Below, in pieces: positions 49,686-61,170 of a DNA stretch of 64,000 nucleotides; position 1 is the stretch's first letter; each line of letters starts with the position of its first letter. Under the pieces are notes generated by a model. That model was given only the letters and a program-made list of their open reading frames with translations, had not been told where the DNA came from and did no database searches. The stretch lies in the NCBI RefSeq assembly GCF_000315625.1, contig NW_005434663.1, positions 277,337 to 341,336 of the forward strand. Direction: 5' to 3'. Position numbers and translations under genes: made by a program. The stretch is from Guillardia theta CCMP2712 (taxonomy: Eukaryota; Cryptophyceae; Pyrenomonadales; Geminigeraceae).

Positions 49686-50066
49686 GGCCGCTGCAGGAAG
49701 GAGGAACCTGAGCCCCAAAAGGTAAGGGATCTTCATCGCAAACAACTCAAGGATGAAAAGCTTTCCAGCACTCCAAGCACGCAGCAGTGAAAACTCACCT
49801 TGACGACTGCAAACTCCAGGCCTCGCCTCCTCTTACCCCTTGTTTCACCTGGATCTCTGTGACGAGCGCTGCTTCCTCCCTCCAGTTGTGTTGCCAACCA
49901 ACTTTCACACACACGAACTGTCAGCTTCAAGTTCTTCCTGCCCTGCTCCTTCTCCCCCCACCCCCCTCATCCCGCTCCTTTCCCCTTGCCGCCATGGCGA
50001 GGTGTCCTTGGAAGGTTCCCGATCTCTGCTCTCCGGATGGTATCCGGCGAAAAATCGTAACTTCTG

Positions 50067-50115
50067 GCCCGGCGGCCCGAGTCCGCCGGGAGTCCCGGGC
50101 CGGGCCTGCGGCTAG
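50067..50115. repeat. GC-rich palindromic island
   Basis: GGCCCGGCGGCC and CCCGGGCCGGGCC inverted motifs lie between the TNPO3-like gene 5' end and the aldehyde dehydrogenase gene 3' end. The stretch 49.7-50.8 kb otherwise shows no supported gene. Confidence 0.5.
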
Positions 50116-50809
50116 TTGAGGTGACTCGATAAATTCGGCACAAGAGCTGAGCCTGACGATTTATTGATGAAGCTACTGAGAGCTCGCAAGCTCGTCTATC
50201 TCAAGGCTTCAGAGGTTGACTGTTGACTCGGATCCACTGGTATGAAAGCGTCAGAACTTAAGACAAGTGAAACTTCTAGTCACTGAGATGCCGCACCTTG
50301 GGGCTGCTGCGAAAGGTGGAGATGAAGTGCTCGTCTTGGGTAACGGATTTGACATGTCCGAGGGGCAGGAAGCATGAGACGAACGTCCCTGTCCCGAGAA
50401 CTCAACAAAGCGATTGGGGGAAGTCAATCATCAGCCATACCAACAAGGGGATAGCCGTCGGTGAGAAGCTTTTCAGCATGAGGCAACTCGAAATGGTTAA
50501 AGCATCGAGAATCCTTTGTTCTCGCCTCGTACTGCTCGTCTGCCTCCATGACGATCTACAAAGGATGTGTCAGAAGTATCGAAGAATAACGCGGATGACT
50601 CGGATACCATGTTCGCTGGCAGCAACCTCGAAAGCTCATCTTGCAGTTTAGAACCATTCTGCACCTAACGCTGGACAATCAGTTTGCTCCCAAAAGGTAT
50701 AAGAGTTCCACCGAAACAAACAACTGGTCTCGGCAATTTGTCGCAAGGAATGGGATAAGGTAAGGCCAACATCCTGAACCATAGCATTGCCATCATCAGT
50801 GGTGAAATC

Positions 50810-52819
50810 CTAAAAGATTTCATTCACCGTCCAAGTTCGCAGACGATTCCAGGCGGATCGTTGTGAACAAGCCCAAAGGAACTCGCTATCATTCTTGTCA
50901 GTAGTACCTTCCACCACCTGCCGATGCCTCGCCTGCAGTCCGAACAGACATAGCCGTTGACCATAGCCCAGGTGAGGGCCTTGGCTTGCATCAGCCAGGT
51001 ACTTCAGGAGCACTGCAAGCACGGGTCTGAGTTTGAGTGGCGACAAGGCACAAGCTTACGAATGCAGTATCCCCGCAAGACGTCGCAGCGAATGTGTTGG
51101 AGGATCTGGGACGAGGATCAACTCATGGAGACAGTTTCAAGGCACACTGACATCTGCAAAGTAAACCATGTCCTTGGGTACCATACTCAAATCAACTTTC
51201 TTTAGATAATCCTTCTCGTATGTGCTGTTGTACGAAGGTGTCGGCGAAGGGATCACCATAGGGAATCTTGTAAAATCGTGAATGATTGCTCTCGGCGGGA
51301 ACTCCCCGAAACATTCTCCATCTTGAGGACGCGCTTGACAGGAGAGCGCTGGGTTTTCTGGCGTGCCTTGCGTGTAAACAACCATTGCACATTTCTCCCA
51401 CAGTTGAAGCCCTGTCGCCATGTCGGCATTGACAGAAAGGGAAATCGGTTGAGTTTTGCGCAACCATTGAGCAATCTCTTCTATCTTCTCCTTGCTCGCG
51501 ATCTCTGAAGGAGTCAAGGAAGTGAAGTCGAGGTACACCTCTCGCCAGTTCTCTTCAATGTCATCGGGAAGCGAATCATTGATTCGAAACGACACCGGAA
51601 CGCCCTTGAGTTGAGAATACACTTGACTCCTATAACCACCATTCAGGTCCGAGACGAAAGCAGAGAACTCTTTCGCTTCGATCGCTTCAAGAGCGGAATT
51701 CACATGTTTTGAGTTTGAAAAGATACTGGAAACCGTCTTCTCGCCCTCATGATCAGCGGATATGGGAGCAACCACGTGCCTCAGCGCTGTGCATTGTCCA
51801 GAATTCTCGATGCATGCAGACATCCTTATCGCTTCCTGGACCTCATTTGTAAGTTTTGTCGCAATCATGGTGTTTGGACCACCAGTGCTGGCAAGCGTCT
51901 TCGGCGAAATCTTCTTGATCTCTCTCGCAACTTCTCGACTCCCCGTAAAGTGGGTGGGGGAGGACGGGAACATGGAGAGCAGCTTCTGCTGATTGGCCAG
52001 TGTCAGAGAAGCAAAGGTGACCAGCTCCAAGGGAACACGGTGCTTCCGCATCAGTTGCAGGAGCAGCTGAGTCCACCGGAAAGAATGCTGCTGGGTGTTA
52101 CCGCGCGACAGGACGACCACGGGGATCCCGAACTCAATGTTGCGAACAACCTTGCGGAACAGGTCGAGGAAGTTGGAGAAGTTGCTCACGCAAGACACAA
52201 AGACAGGGTCCCTTCGGACGGAAATCATGCCCTTGGAGTGGTCCTCAAGGAGCAAGTCAGCAAGCCGCCTCTCCACCTTGTTGGCCTGCGCCGATTCCTC
52301 GATCTCAGTGATTCCGTCCTGCTTTCCAAAGTCGATCGATTGATTCCCAACAAGAATGGCTGCCGTGTCCAGGTCCAGCAGGTCTGCTTCCAGCTGTCTG
52401 ACGGCCTCCATCAGCTCCTTGCACTTGGATACATCCTCGTACCCCAGAGCTGACGTCGACAAGTGCTCTCGGATCGCATCAAAGGCCTCTTCATCCCCAA
52501 GGATTTGCTTCCCATTGACATTGCCGATCGCATTTGTCGTGTCGGTCTCGACTCCGTTGAGGAAGTCCTTCCCCTTCACGATGGTTCGGATTGGATCCTT
52601 ATGCCACAGGTGCTCGTCGAACTTCTTCATGTAATCTATTGTTCTCTCCCTGAGACCTGCGGAGTCGAAGGCTGGTGGATTCCCGAAAGCTGACTTGTAG
52701 GCTGACGTACCAAAGTTGTAGAATCGCTTGCCAGCATGACTTAGCCGAAAGACCGCAGCTGCACCGGACGACGACGACCTCGAGAGATTTACAAGAAGCA
52801 TTGAGCTGCTTGAATGCAT
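50810..52819 (-). CDS. Divergent aldehyde dehydrogenase (P5C dehydrogenase-like)
   Basis: Exons 52819-51152, 51105-51060 and 51012-50810 give 638 residues; stopping at 51137 without splicing is the alternative. The N-terminus (MHSSSSMLLVNLSRSSSS, Arg/Ser-rich) looks like a mitochondrial transit peptide; frames further upstream are the CTCTCCT satellite. The closest recognisable pattern is the PutA/P5C dehydrogenase type: FTGSREVAREIKK, then TGGPNTMIATKL and IENSGQCTALRHVV. The catalytic Cys is kept, but the Glu usually just before TGG(Q/K)N is Ser here (AST-GGPN), and the Cys loop is one residue short (GQC, not GQxC). Activity as a dehydrogenase is therefore doubtful. The first 200 residues do not resemble standard enzymes closely. 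Confidence 0.7.
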
Positions 52820-52890
52820 GGGTTTCAAGATAACACACTTCGAGGGCCCCTTGTTTGCTCCTCCTTCTCTCCTACCTTCTAGATCTCCCC

Positions 52891-52993
52891 CCTCTCTCTC
52901 CTCTCTCCTCTCTCCTCTCTCCTCTCTCCTCTCTCCTCTCTCCTCTCTCCTCTCTCCTCTCTCCTCTCTCCTCTCTCCTCTCTCCTCTCTCCC
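52891..52993. repeat. (CTCTCCT)n heptanucleotide repeat
   Basis: About 14 copies of a 7-bp unit lie just upstream of the aldehyde dehydrogenase start (52819, minus). Because 7 is not a multiple of 3, every frame stays open and shows a 7-residue Arg/Glu- or Leu/Ser-rich pattern. Confidence 0.95.
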
Positions 52994-53189
52994 TGCTCTT
53001 AGCTGTCTTGCATTCCTTCGCTTTCCCCCTCCTCTCCCGATCCGCCCAGATCCTGTTCCCTCGCAACACAAACTTGCTGAGACCTCTTCCCCGCGCTGAC
53101 CCTACCTTCGAGCGCACTCGGAGGCGGACCCGGCATTTGTAAAAGTATTTTTAAAAAGTCATTGACTTGTTTTTTTTAAGGTGTTCAGG

Positions 53190-53305
53190 AGAGGGTAGGG
53201 GGTGGTATGAAAATGACCACCAGGCCCACCAGATGGTTAAACTAGGGTGCGTTTGAGGTAAAGATGAAGGGTACTTGTGCTGTAGTACCCCAGTGGGGTG
53301 GTCGA
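53190..53305. promoter_or_regulatory. GGGTA/TACCCC tract in a divergent promoter
   Basis: GGGTAGGGGGTGG, CTAGGGTG, GGGTACTTG, GTAGTACCCC and GGGGTGG words lie between the aldehyde dehydrogenase (minus) and Cys-rich protein (plus, 53444) starts. Confidence 0.4.
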
Positions 53306-53443
53306 CTGCACCCAAAGATGGAAGCACTCGCACCGTAAATTCCCCTTTCTCGTTCCAAGGAGTCCTCCTCCTCCCTTCCGGCCTTGAGCATCTACTATCA
53401 CCTTGGTTCCTCTCCTGCTCTCTAGTCAACCTTCCTCTCGGAC

Positions 53444-55792
53444 ATGCTGCAAGCGTTGCTCTTGCTTCACATCTTGGTTCCTTCGGTCTTGGCCGTACCT
53501 CGTGATCTCACTTGCGACATGGCTCTGACTCCAGGAGCCGGCTATTCACCGCATGGAGCAGTGCAGGAGAGTACAGCAGCGTCCATTCGTCTATCTTCGG
53601 GCGGCTCTGATATCGCATGCGGACAGTCTGTGGATGCTGGCTCGCAGCTGAGCTTGTCGTTCTCGTCTCCGACTCGTCAGTATCTCGTCGAGGTTGTGAC
53701 CTCCACCTCTTCCTCCCCGTTGCAAGGAGGACGCTGCTCAGGAACGCGACTAAACAACCAGGTAGCGGCCGTGACGATCCCCAAGGATGGCACGATTACG
53801 GTCCGAGCTGCCTGGTCGAGCTCGCGTTCATCGCCCATCTACAGGAGCGCAGACTGCGTCTACACCGTCAAGATGCCGGGATGCTCAACACCAGGGACAT
53901 ACCTCGACAACGGGTCTGATCCCCTTCCCTCATCGCATGCCTTTCTTTCTGCTTCCCTCACTTGCTCTCTCTGCTTCTTCAACCTCAACCTCTCAGTTCT
54001 GATGAACCGTCGCAGGCAGTGTGCAGATTGTCCAGCGTTCTCAACCTCTCCTGCCATGAGCACGTCGATATCGGCCTGCCAGTGTGTATCAGGATATACT
54101 CCAGCATCATCGGGCACTTGCAACGCCTGTCCCAAGGGAACTTACAAGTCGACCGTCGGATCCGATGCTTGCACCGAGTGCCCCGCAGGATCTTTCTCGC
54201 ACACCACGGCCGCAACTGCTCAGACTGCATGCACTCTTTGTCGTGACCCTTGTGCTGCTGGGGAGAAGGAGATCGTAGCATGTGAGGGAAGGAGGGGAGG
54301 AGCCGGGAGAAGCTGACCTCTGAACAGGCACGGCTACAACCAATCGTGTCTGCATCCCTGCCAAGTGAGTCTGAGGAACCTACGACGTTGGGCCGGTAAT
54401 TGACAGACTCTTGGCTGGCAGCTGCACCGCATGCGCGACTGGGGAGTACCTTACCAACTGCAACAGCGCAAGCTCCAGTGGTAGGCGAAGGGTTCTAGGG
54501 GGCTGGGAGGTGACATGAGTTGGGCAGGAGGCACCTGCGTCAAATGTGAAAAGTGCAACGGAGGAGAATATCGAGAAGGTAGAAGGCATGCTGCTTGTGA
54601 GGGGCTCAACGAAGCTCGCAGGATGTGCTGGCATATCTGCTGGGGAGTGCAAGGCTTGCACAGCTGTGAGTTGCAGAGAGGGGGGAGGAGGACGAATTCA
54701 TGGATTCACAGGGATACTATTCCACTGGCGCAGAGTACACGGACTCATGTCTCCCTTGTTCAGGTCGATTTCTTGACGTGAGAGGTTGAAGAGTTTGTGA
54801 CGAGATCGGCAGTTTGCAAGTCGAATGAGATTGCACAAGGAACGTGCTTGGTGTCGGATCAAGTTTGCACGACAACGTCAGTGAAGCCCTCAAGCAAGCA
54901 CGTCCTTTGTGATGTTTCTTGACAGTGTCGCCGCCAAGAACATCACCTATGATGTCGTCTTCACTGTACAGCTTCCCATGTCCTCCGGCAAGTTCACACA
55001 AGGTTTGAGGACTTTCACAATGGTGTGTCATAAAGGCCTGACCATGGGGTCGAGTAGAAATGCAGAAGAGTTTCATCTCTGCCGTCACCATCACAGTCGA
55101 GACTGTCGAGACCAATGTGGGTTGCCACCAGCTGCTGATCTCTGTCTGACTGTCCACGGCAGGTCAAGATCACGAAAGTCTCGAACCTCGTCTCAGGGTA
55201 AGAAGTTGATGTGACACGGCGGAAGCTTTGCTCCTTCTTGCCATTCAAGTGGAATGCAGGACGGGACAAGGAAGCATCATCGTGGAGTGCAAGGTACCTG
55301 AGCTTGCTTGTTAGCCTTCACCGCCGTGACTCGGCACTACAGGTGCTCTGTCACGACGAAGGCGAATCAAAGACGGTAAAGATATGTTCGATTGATCTGC
55401 TTTGATCGGAGACAATGATCGAAATATGATGATATGCCTGCCAGATTACAGCAAAGTTGACGAGCAAACGTCTCAACTCCAACTTGAGGAGCGCGGTGAG
55501 GGAGGGAGGAGGAGTAGTTTTTGTTGTTGTTGTTTCTGTCTGATCCAACCGACGAGCAGGGGCTTCCCGATGCGGTCTTGCTATCTGTTGGACTTACAAG
55601 TATGCTTTTCTCTTCTCTCTCCCGCTGCCTCTGACATGCTGAATCAGGCTCGTCTAGTCGCTTGTCGTCGTCATGGGTAAGAAATAAGAGCTAAGAGCTT
55701 CTCTGTGTGAGATTGACATCTGTTTCCTACAGAATCTGCTCGTGTTGGCCGTCTCTGTTGTTTACGCTACCAGGATGATCTGTAATTTGTGA
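53444..55792 (+). CDS. Secreted Cys-rich protein with GCC2/GCC3-type repeats and hydrophobic tail
   Basis: A signal peptide (LQALLLLHILVPSVLA) opens the protein. A beta-rich N-terminal domain has paired Cys (GRCSG, ADCVYTVKMPGC). From 54.0 kb short exons encode ephrin-receptor-like/TNFR-like Cys modules: QCADCPAFSTSP, CQCVSGYTPASSGTCNACPK, GTYKSTVGSDACTECPAGSF, CTACATGEYL, CVKCEKCNGGEYRE and YSTGAEYTDSCLPCS. Near 54.95-55.2 kb a different domain appears, ITYDVVFTVQLPMSSGKFTQ, then FISAVTITVETVET and VKITKVSNL, of a kind I recall from algal surface proteins. The last two exons join in phase to SSSRLSSSW plus NLLVLAVSVVYATRM, a hydrophobic C-terminus that could be a membrane helix or GPI signal. 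Exon borders at 54.3-55.6 kb are approximate. A cell-surface receptor or coat protein is the best inference. Confidence 0.65.
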
Positions 55793-56413
55793 TGATTAAG
55801 AATGTAAATAGTTTTTCTTGTATCGCTGGCTCCTGGCTGGTGGCCTTCAATCTGAATGTTGAAGAATGACCGAAGGACAATTCTCACTCTAGTCCATGTT
55901 ACTTCAGAGTCCAAAGTGGGATCTCAACCTTCATGGTGTTCTTCCAATGACAATTTCTTTACATAACGACACTTTATACAACTTCTTCCTAGCAGCATCT
56001 GCAGCATGCAGACGATACTTGAAGCACAACCGCAAGGATTTGTGCTCACGTTCTGACAGCTGCCCCGTCTCATGTCAAACTTGACTGTGATCGACTTGCA
56101 CGTTCAAGTGAGTTGCATCCTTGTGGCGAAGAACTTCAACCTTTGAGTCAACCCAGCTGTGTTGACTTCAGCAGCAGACGACCAGAGAGCAGGAGGCAGT
56201 GGTGGTGAAGGCGAGACGAGGGAGTATGAGAGAGGACTGCGAGGAAGCGAAGGAAAATGGGAAAGGATAGAGGACGAGGAGGATGAGGACGATTGGGAGG
56301 AGGAGATGGATGGGGAGGAGGAGGAGGAGAGTGAGGCGAGAGAGGGAGAGGGATAAGGAGGAGGATGATAACGGGAGAAGAAGAGGAGGAGGACGTGGAG
56401 GATGACAGAATGA
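55793..56413. other. Intergenic stretch
   Basis: Nothing supported. 56180-56400 is a purine-rich GGAGGA/GAGGAC low-complexity tract that makes long Ser/Pro or Glu/Gly-rich frames. Confidence 0.6.
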
Positions 56414-59400
56414 TCACGTTAGAGACTTGTGGCGAGCGAACCCGAGGAGGCTCCAGAGGCAGAATGTGAGGAGATTCATCCCTTGAGCCGCCACGTCAGA
56501 AGCCTCCGCCCTCCTCTCAACCTCCTCACCCGCGTTGAAGAACCAAACTTGCATGGTGTACTCGGTGACTGAGCCCTTGAACTAGAGCAGCGGCAGTTCA
56601 GATCAAGAGGACGTTGGAGGATGTACCTTGACATTGTACCCTCCCAGATGCATGTTCTCCGGAAGATGCACTTTCCTCATGAATCTGCGACCAGGTGTCA
56701 GGTTTCAGATGGGAGAGGGAGGGAGAGAGGGGGGAAGAGGGAGGGAGGGCGATGGGGAGGGAGGGAGAGGGAGCGCCAGGGAGAGGAAGGGAGAGAGAGA
56801 GGGAGGGCAGGGGGGAGGGAGAGGAACGGAGGGAGAGGGAGAGGGAAGGGAGAGGAAGGAAGAGGAAGGGAGAGGTGTAGACATACCTGATGAAGAGCCA
56901 TGGTTCGAGAAGGCCGACAGTGCAGACGGAGAGGATGGCGACAAGATATCGCTCGTAGCTCAAGTCGCACTCACCTCTGTAGACGTTGAAGACAGCCTGT
57001 GAGAAGAAGCACACGTAAGAGGGGAGGAAGTGAGGAAGAGGGAGGGGGGAAGGGAGGGAGGGAGGGAGGGAGGGAGGGAGGGAGGGAGGGAGGGGAGGGA
57101 GGGAGGGGAGGGAGGGAGGGAGGGGAGGAAATTCAGGAAAGGGAGCGGAGGTAGTGAATAGGAGGGCTGTCATGCCTTTCGCCGCATGCATTCGAATCGA
57201 AGCACTTCGCCCTGGGAGGTGTAGGGAGGGATAAGCATCTCCCTTGACTTGAGAACGTCGAGCATCGCGCTAGTTCCTGCAGCAGGTCTCAACGAGCTTC
57301 TTGGCAGCAGCTGAGGACCTGGCAAGGCTTCCTGTTGGGGGGCAGGTGACGGCCAGCGATTTAGTGGGGAGCAGAGTGAAGGAGAGATGAGAAGTTGGAG
57401 GAGAGGTGAGAAGGTGGAGGAGAGGTGAGAAGGTGGAGGAGAGGTGAGAAGGAAGCGGAGGGGAGAAGGAGAGATCGAGATGGTCGGACCTGCTTCTTCG
57501 TCATCGTTGTCGACACGGCCATTCCTTCTCCTCGTCATGTTTCGGCCACCACCAACAGCAGACGCACCAGTCAGAGCTCGCTGGACTGACGTCTTGTCTG
57601 CTGTCCTCCCATCAACTCGGACGATCACATCCCCAACCAGCAGCTGCCCTGTAGCTCACATCACATCAGGGAGGAAGCAGACTGGTCATGGTCGACACCG
57701 CTCTCTGCCGCTGATCCTCCCTCAACGATGTACTTCACCTCGCAAGATTTGCTGCTCTCCTGCCAGCTCGTTCAAACTTCACAACCCACTCGCACTCTCA
57801 AGGCGGGAGGTCGAGCTACCACGTCGGGGTCTTCGTCCACAGCGAGGATAAGGCCAAGGGTGGAGACTGAGTTGTCAGCCCAGCAGATGTTCTCGTCAAA
57901 CCACTGGGCCTCCTTGAAAGCTGCGTCTGAGCAGACCCTGTGAAGACCTAAGGTGGTGATGAACAGGATGAAGTTCTTGAGCCACAGCCTGCCGAACTCT
58001 CCCTCCCGCAACCCGCTCCTCCCCTTGAACTTGGGCTGCTTGTTCAGCCACAGGGATCGCTCGATCCGCTGCCGGGCGATGGCGACTTTGACCCAGGGCT
58101 TGAAGAGGAGAGGGAGGGAGGAGAGAATCATGAGGTAGCCCGAGAGGGTTTCTTTGGTGAGGAGGAGGACGATGAGGGTGATGAGACCGGCGGGAGGGAA
58201 TATTTCGACGACGAGGTTCGACACGGTGAGGACGATGTCTTGTCTGACCGCGTTGTGATGGAACTTGAGAAGCATCGTCCTATCCGCGAACGTGGGGAGT
58301 TTGGAGCTCTTGCTCTTCTTCTCCACCTGCAGCTCGAAGATCCTCTCGTTGAAGTACGAGGTCGATGCAGCGACTCCTTGCGTCACGGTCCCGTCCCTGC
58401 TCATCAGCTTCTGCGTCAGCTTCTTGCTCCCCAGCACGTTCTGGAGGTGCTTGTCGTGGATAGCGTGCTGCAGGTCGAGGCTCGCTTGCTCGAGATGCCG
58501 CGACCGGATCTCCTTCTTCTGGTCGATGGTGCACAGCCGCTCGAGCTCTACCGCCTGGTTGTTGGCGATCTCGAGGGTCCGGATGAAGTTGTTGTAGGCA
58601 GCGTTCTTGAGCGTCAGCTCCCAAGTCCTCGCCTCCTCTTCCGTGTCTGCCAGCACCACGATGCTCCTCGCGTCCACCGTCCCTCGGATCCAGATGGCGT
58701 ACGGCTCGAAGACTACAGGCCGTCCGTCGAAGTAGGTGCTCAAGGAGCTGGCCAGTCTGCGGGCAGAGAGTGAGGGAGGAGAGGAGAGAGCGTCTGGACG
58801 TCAGGTGGCAATAGAGGGGGATGGTCCAGTCTAACCTCTTCTTCTTCGCCTTCGTCGTGTTGGCTTTGACCGAGTTGGTTCCCTTCTTGCTGACGTACTC
58901 GAGAGACGAGATGACGGAGACATTCATCTCCTTGTTCTTCTTCTTCCTCTTCGACTTGGCCGGCAAATCTGAAGTTGTCGTCATTGCCACGTCATCATCA
59001 TCATCATCATCATCTTCAGCTGCAATCTCTGCTACACACCGGCGTTGGCAATTGGTATCTGAATGTCAAGAATCTCGTTGTCGTTGTCATTCTTCTCTTT
59101 TGTCCCCATCAGCGACAGCCATGATCGCACATAACGGCTACCTGCCTCTTCCACCTTCTTCAGTGCTTGAACCCGCTTCAGCCTCCCTCGCAGTCTCGAA
59201 ACGAACACTTTGCTGTACTGGAACTCATCGTACACCCTATCATCGCCCTTGTTCCCCATCTCTCTGCTCAACACACAAGACAGTCAGCACGATCATCATG
59301 GATTCACACTCCCATCACTTTTCGCCAGCAGTGGTAGGCATAAGAGCTTGCTTTGCGAACTTGACCAGGTCGCCTTTGGTACCATCCTGCAGCAGCATGA

Positions 59401-61050
59401 GGGGAGAGCAGAGCAGTTGTCTTCCAGGGCGACCTGTCGGTCACACTCGATGTCTGAAATCTCCTTGAGCTGATTTACTAAAGTTTCAACCTCCGCAAGG
59501 TGCATGATCCGAAGTCTGTCAGGCAACAACATCAGTACATAACCTTCTCTACATGCTTGTACCACCGTTGCGAAGGGGAGAACTCTGACCAAACTTGCCC
59601 GTTCTTTTCCAAGTCATCCACCTTGCACAGAGTTTCTTCACACCGGCAGCAGCGCTTGCACTCACTCTTACCAGGTTGTACCAGATGCGCTGGTCCAACT
59701 TCGCCTGCCTCTCCTCAACAAGCTGCTCCATCGTCTCCTCGTCCAGCATCTCATCCTCGTCTACCTCTGCATCGATCTCTTTCACCCGGTGCGCACATAT
59801 CGACCGCAGCTTCTGCATCCAGTCAAGCCTGTCCCAGGACACTTCTTTGTCTCCAAGAGCATTCAGCTCGTTTGCCACCTTCCTCCTAAAGTTTGGATCC
59901 GTGTCCATTACTTTCAGCCTCGCCGCCTCCACGATGGCCACTCGCAAGCTCTCCTTCTCATCACCCCCCACCACTATGTGATCTTCAGAGTACACCCCAT
60001 CCCCGTCCGACGTCGAGCCCTCCAGGTCCCTGAACAAGAGACTCCAGTCCTCCCTCATCCCAGCAGGAATCTGTTCCAACTTCATCGGCTCCAGCCGGAC
60101 TATATCCGCCATGCCCAGCATGATCTTCCAGTTCCTCTTCCCTCGCACGTTGATGTCGTAGGACCAGGTCAGCTTCTGCGCTTGCGTATCTAGTAGGAAA
60201 TATCGTTCCTTCCAGAACTGAGGGTCCCTTGTAGACTGTACCTTCAGCCATCCTTTCTTTTGTAGCGCATACCCCTGCCTCTCCTCCTCTGCCTGGATCT
60301 CGTTCCTGGTCTTCAGCGTCGACCGCTCCCATCGATCGTGACTTCCTGGTCGTGCTGCAAAGTGGCTTCAACAGAAGATTCACCCAATCACTTGCTCTCT
60401 CACCATCGCCTATCACCCTCATGGTTCCTGGAGCAAAGTTCCTGTATGTGTTTCTCACGTCCAGCTCCTGCAGTTCAGTAGAGCATGAGAATGCTGAGTT
60501 TGATGGTTACAGTTGTGTAGGTGCTGTCCTGGTTGTAGTGGCTATGGTTATGTTGTTGGTGATGATGGTGATGGTGATGGTGATGGTGTTGGTGTTGGTG
60601 TTGGTGATGGTGCTGGTGGTGGTGATGGTGGTGGTGTTGGGGATGGTGCTGGTGGTGGTGATGGTGGTGGTGTTGGGGATGGTGATGTCGACGATGAAAA
60701 TAATGTTGATATGATATGATATGATGGTGATGAAACATCGAAGGATGATGATGCCGACAACAGAGATGACTATGATAACAATCTTTCGAGGAGAGATACC
60801 ATCTGCGTCCTCTCATTTCCGTGCCTGTTCTCCTGCGCATGAAACGCCTGTTCCAGGGAGCCTTCTTATTAGTATTCCATGCAGAGATTTCGCAAACTCA
60901 ACATACAGGAACGAGCCTGCGATAGATGGCAGCGATGTACTCGTCATCGATGTTCCTCTTGGTCTCGTCGTCACGATAGAGCTCCAGCTTCTTCCTCTTC
61001 CCTCCCTCCATGTCGCTCTGACCCATCGATGACGCTGGTGGCGTCGACAT
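56414..61050 (-). CDS. PH- and PDZ-domain multi-pass membrane protein
   Basis: Unknown family with clear modules. Exon 1 (from 61050) encodes SDMEGGKRKKLELYRDDETK. Near 60.4 kb come PGTMRVIGDGERASDWVNLL and then a PH domain: GYALQKKGWLKVQSTRDPQF, WKERYFLLDTQAQKLTWSYD. A charged helical part follows (59.5-60.1 kb: VKEIDAEVDEDEMLDEETME). The long exon 58743-57772 has two hydrophobic stretches, LVVEIFPPAGLITLIVLLLT and LWLKNFILFITTLGLHRV. Then a PDZ domain is split over exons: CEVKYIVEGGSAAESGV, GQLLVGDVIVRVDGRTADKT and SVQRALTG. Near 56.95 kb another membrane helix appears (YLVAILSVCTVGLLEPWLFI). Terminal exons read RRFMRKVHLPENMHLGGYNV and MQVWFFNAGEEVERRAEA, ending at 56414. PH suggests lipid binding and PDZ peptide binding, so a membrane scaffold is plausible. 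Exon joins at 57.2-57.8 kb and above 60.4 kb are less sure. Confidence 0.65.
57048..57126. repeat. (GGGA)n microsatellite in an intron
   Basis: About 18 GGGA units, some interrupted, lie between two exons of the PH/PDZ gene. A related purine tract is at 56700-56880, and a 20-bp unit (GGTGGAGGAGAGGTGAGAAG) repeats three times at about 57390-57451. Confidence 0.9.
60540..60692. repeat. GGTGNT trinucleotide-rich tandem array in an intron
   Basis: GGTGATGGTGTTGGTGCTGG-type triplets include two near-identical copies of a longer unit ending GTTGGGGATGGTG. It lies in an intron of the PH/PDZ gene. Confidence 0.85.
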
Positions 61051-61104
61051 GGTCCCTGGTTGAAAAATCCAGACAGAGACGGAGGTGGTTCTCCGATTGG
61101 GGTC

Positions 61105-61170
61105 ACTACCCGTACTTAATAGTGGTTTCAGATGGGTAGGGGTATATCAAAGTAGGGGGTACTGTGATCA
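61105..61170. promoter_or_regulatory. GGGGTA tract upstream of the PH/PDZ gene
   Basis: CTACCCGTAC, GGGTAGGGGTA and GTAGGGGGTAC lie about 60-120 bases upstream of the 61050 start. Confidence 0.4.

Noticed and set aside
51749-52453. 234-residue plus-strand frame
   Set aside because: Shadow of the aldehyde dehydrogenase exon on the minus strand.
52820-53071. N-terminal extension of the aldehyde dehydrogenase with an RREERGE repeat
   Set aside because: It is translation of the 7-bp CTCTCCT satellite; the Met at 52819 starts a normal transit-like peptide.
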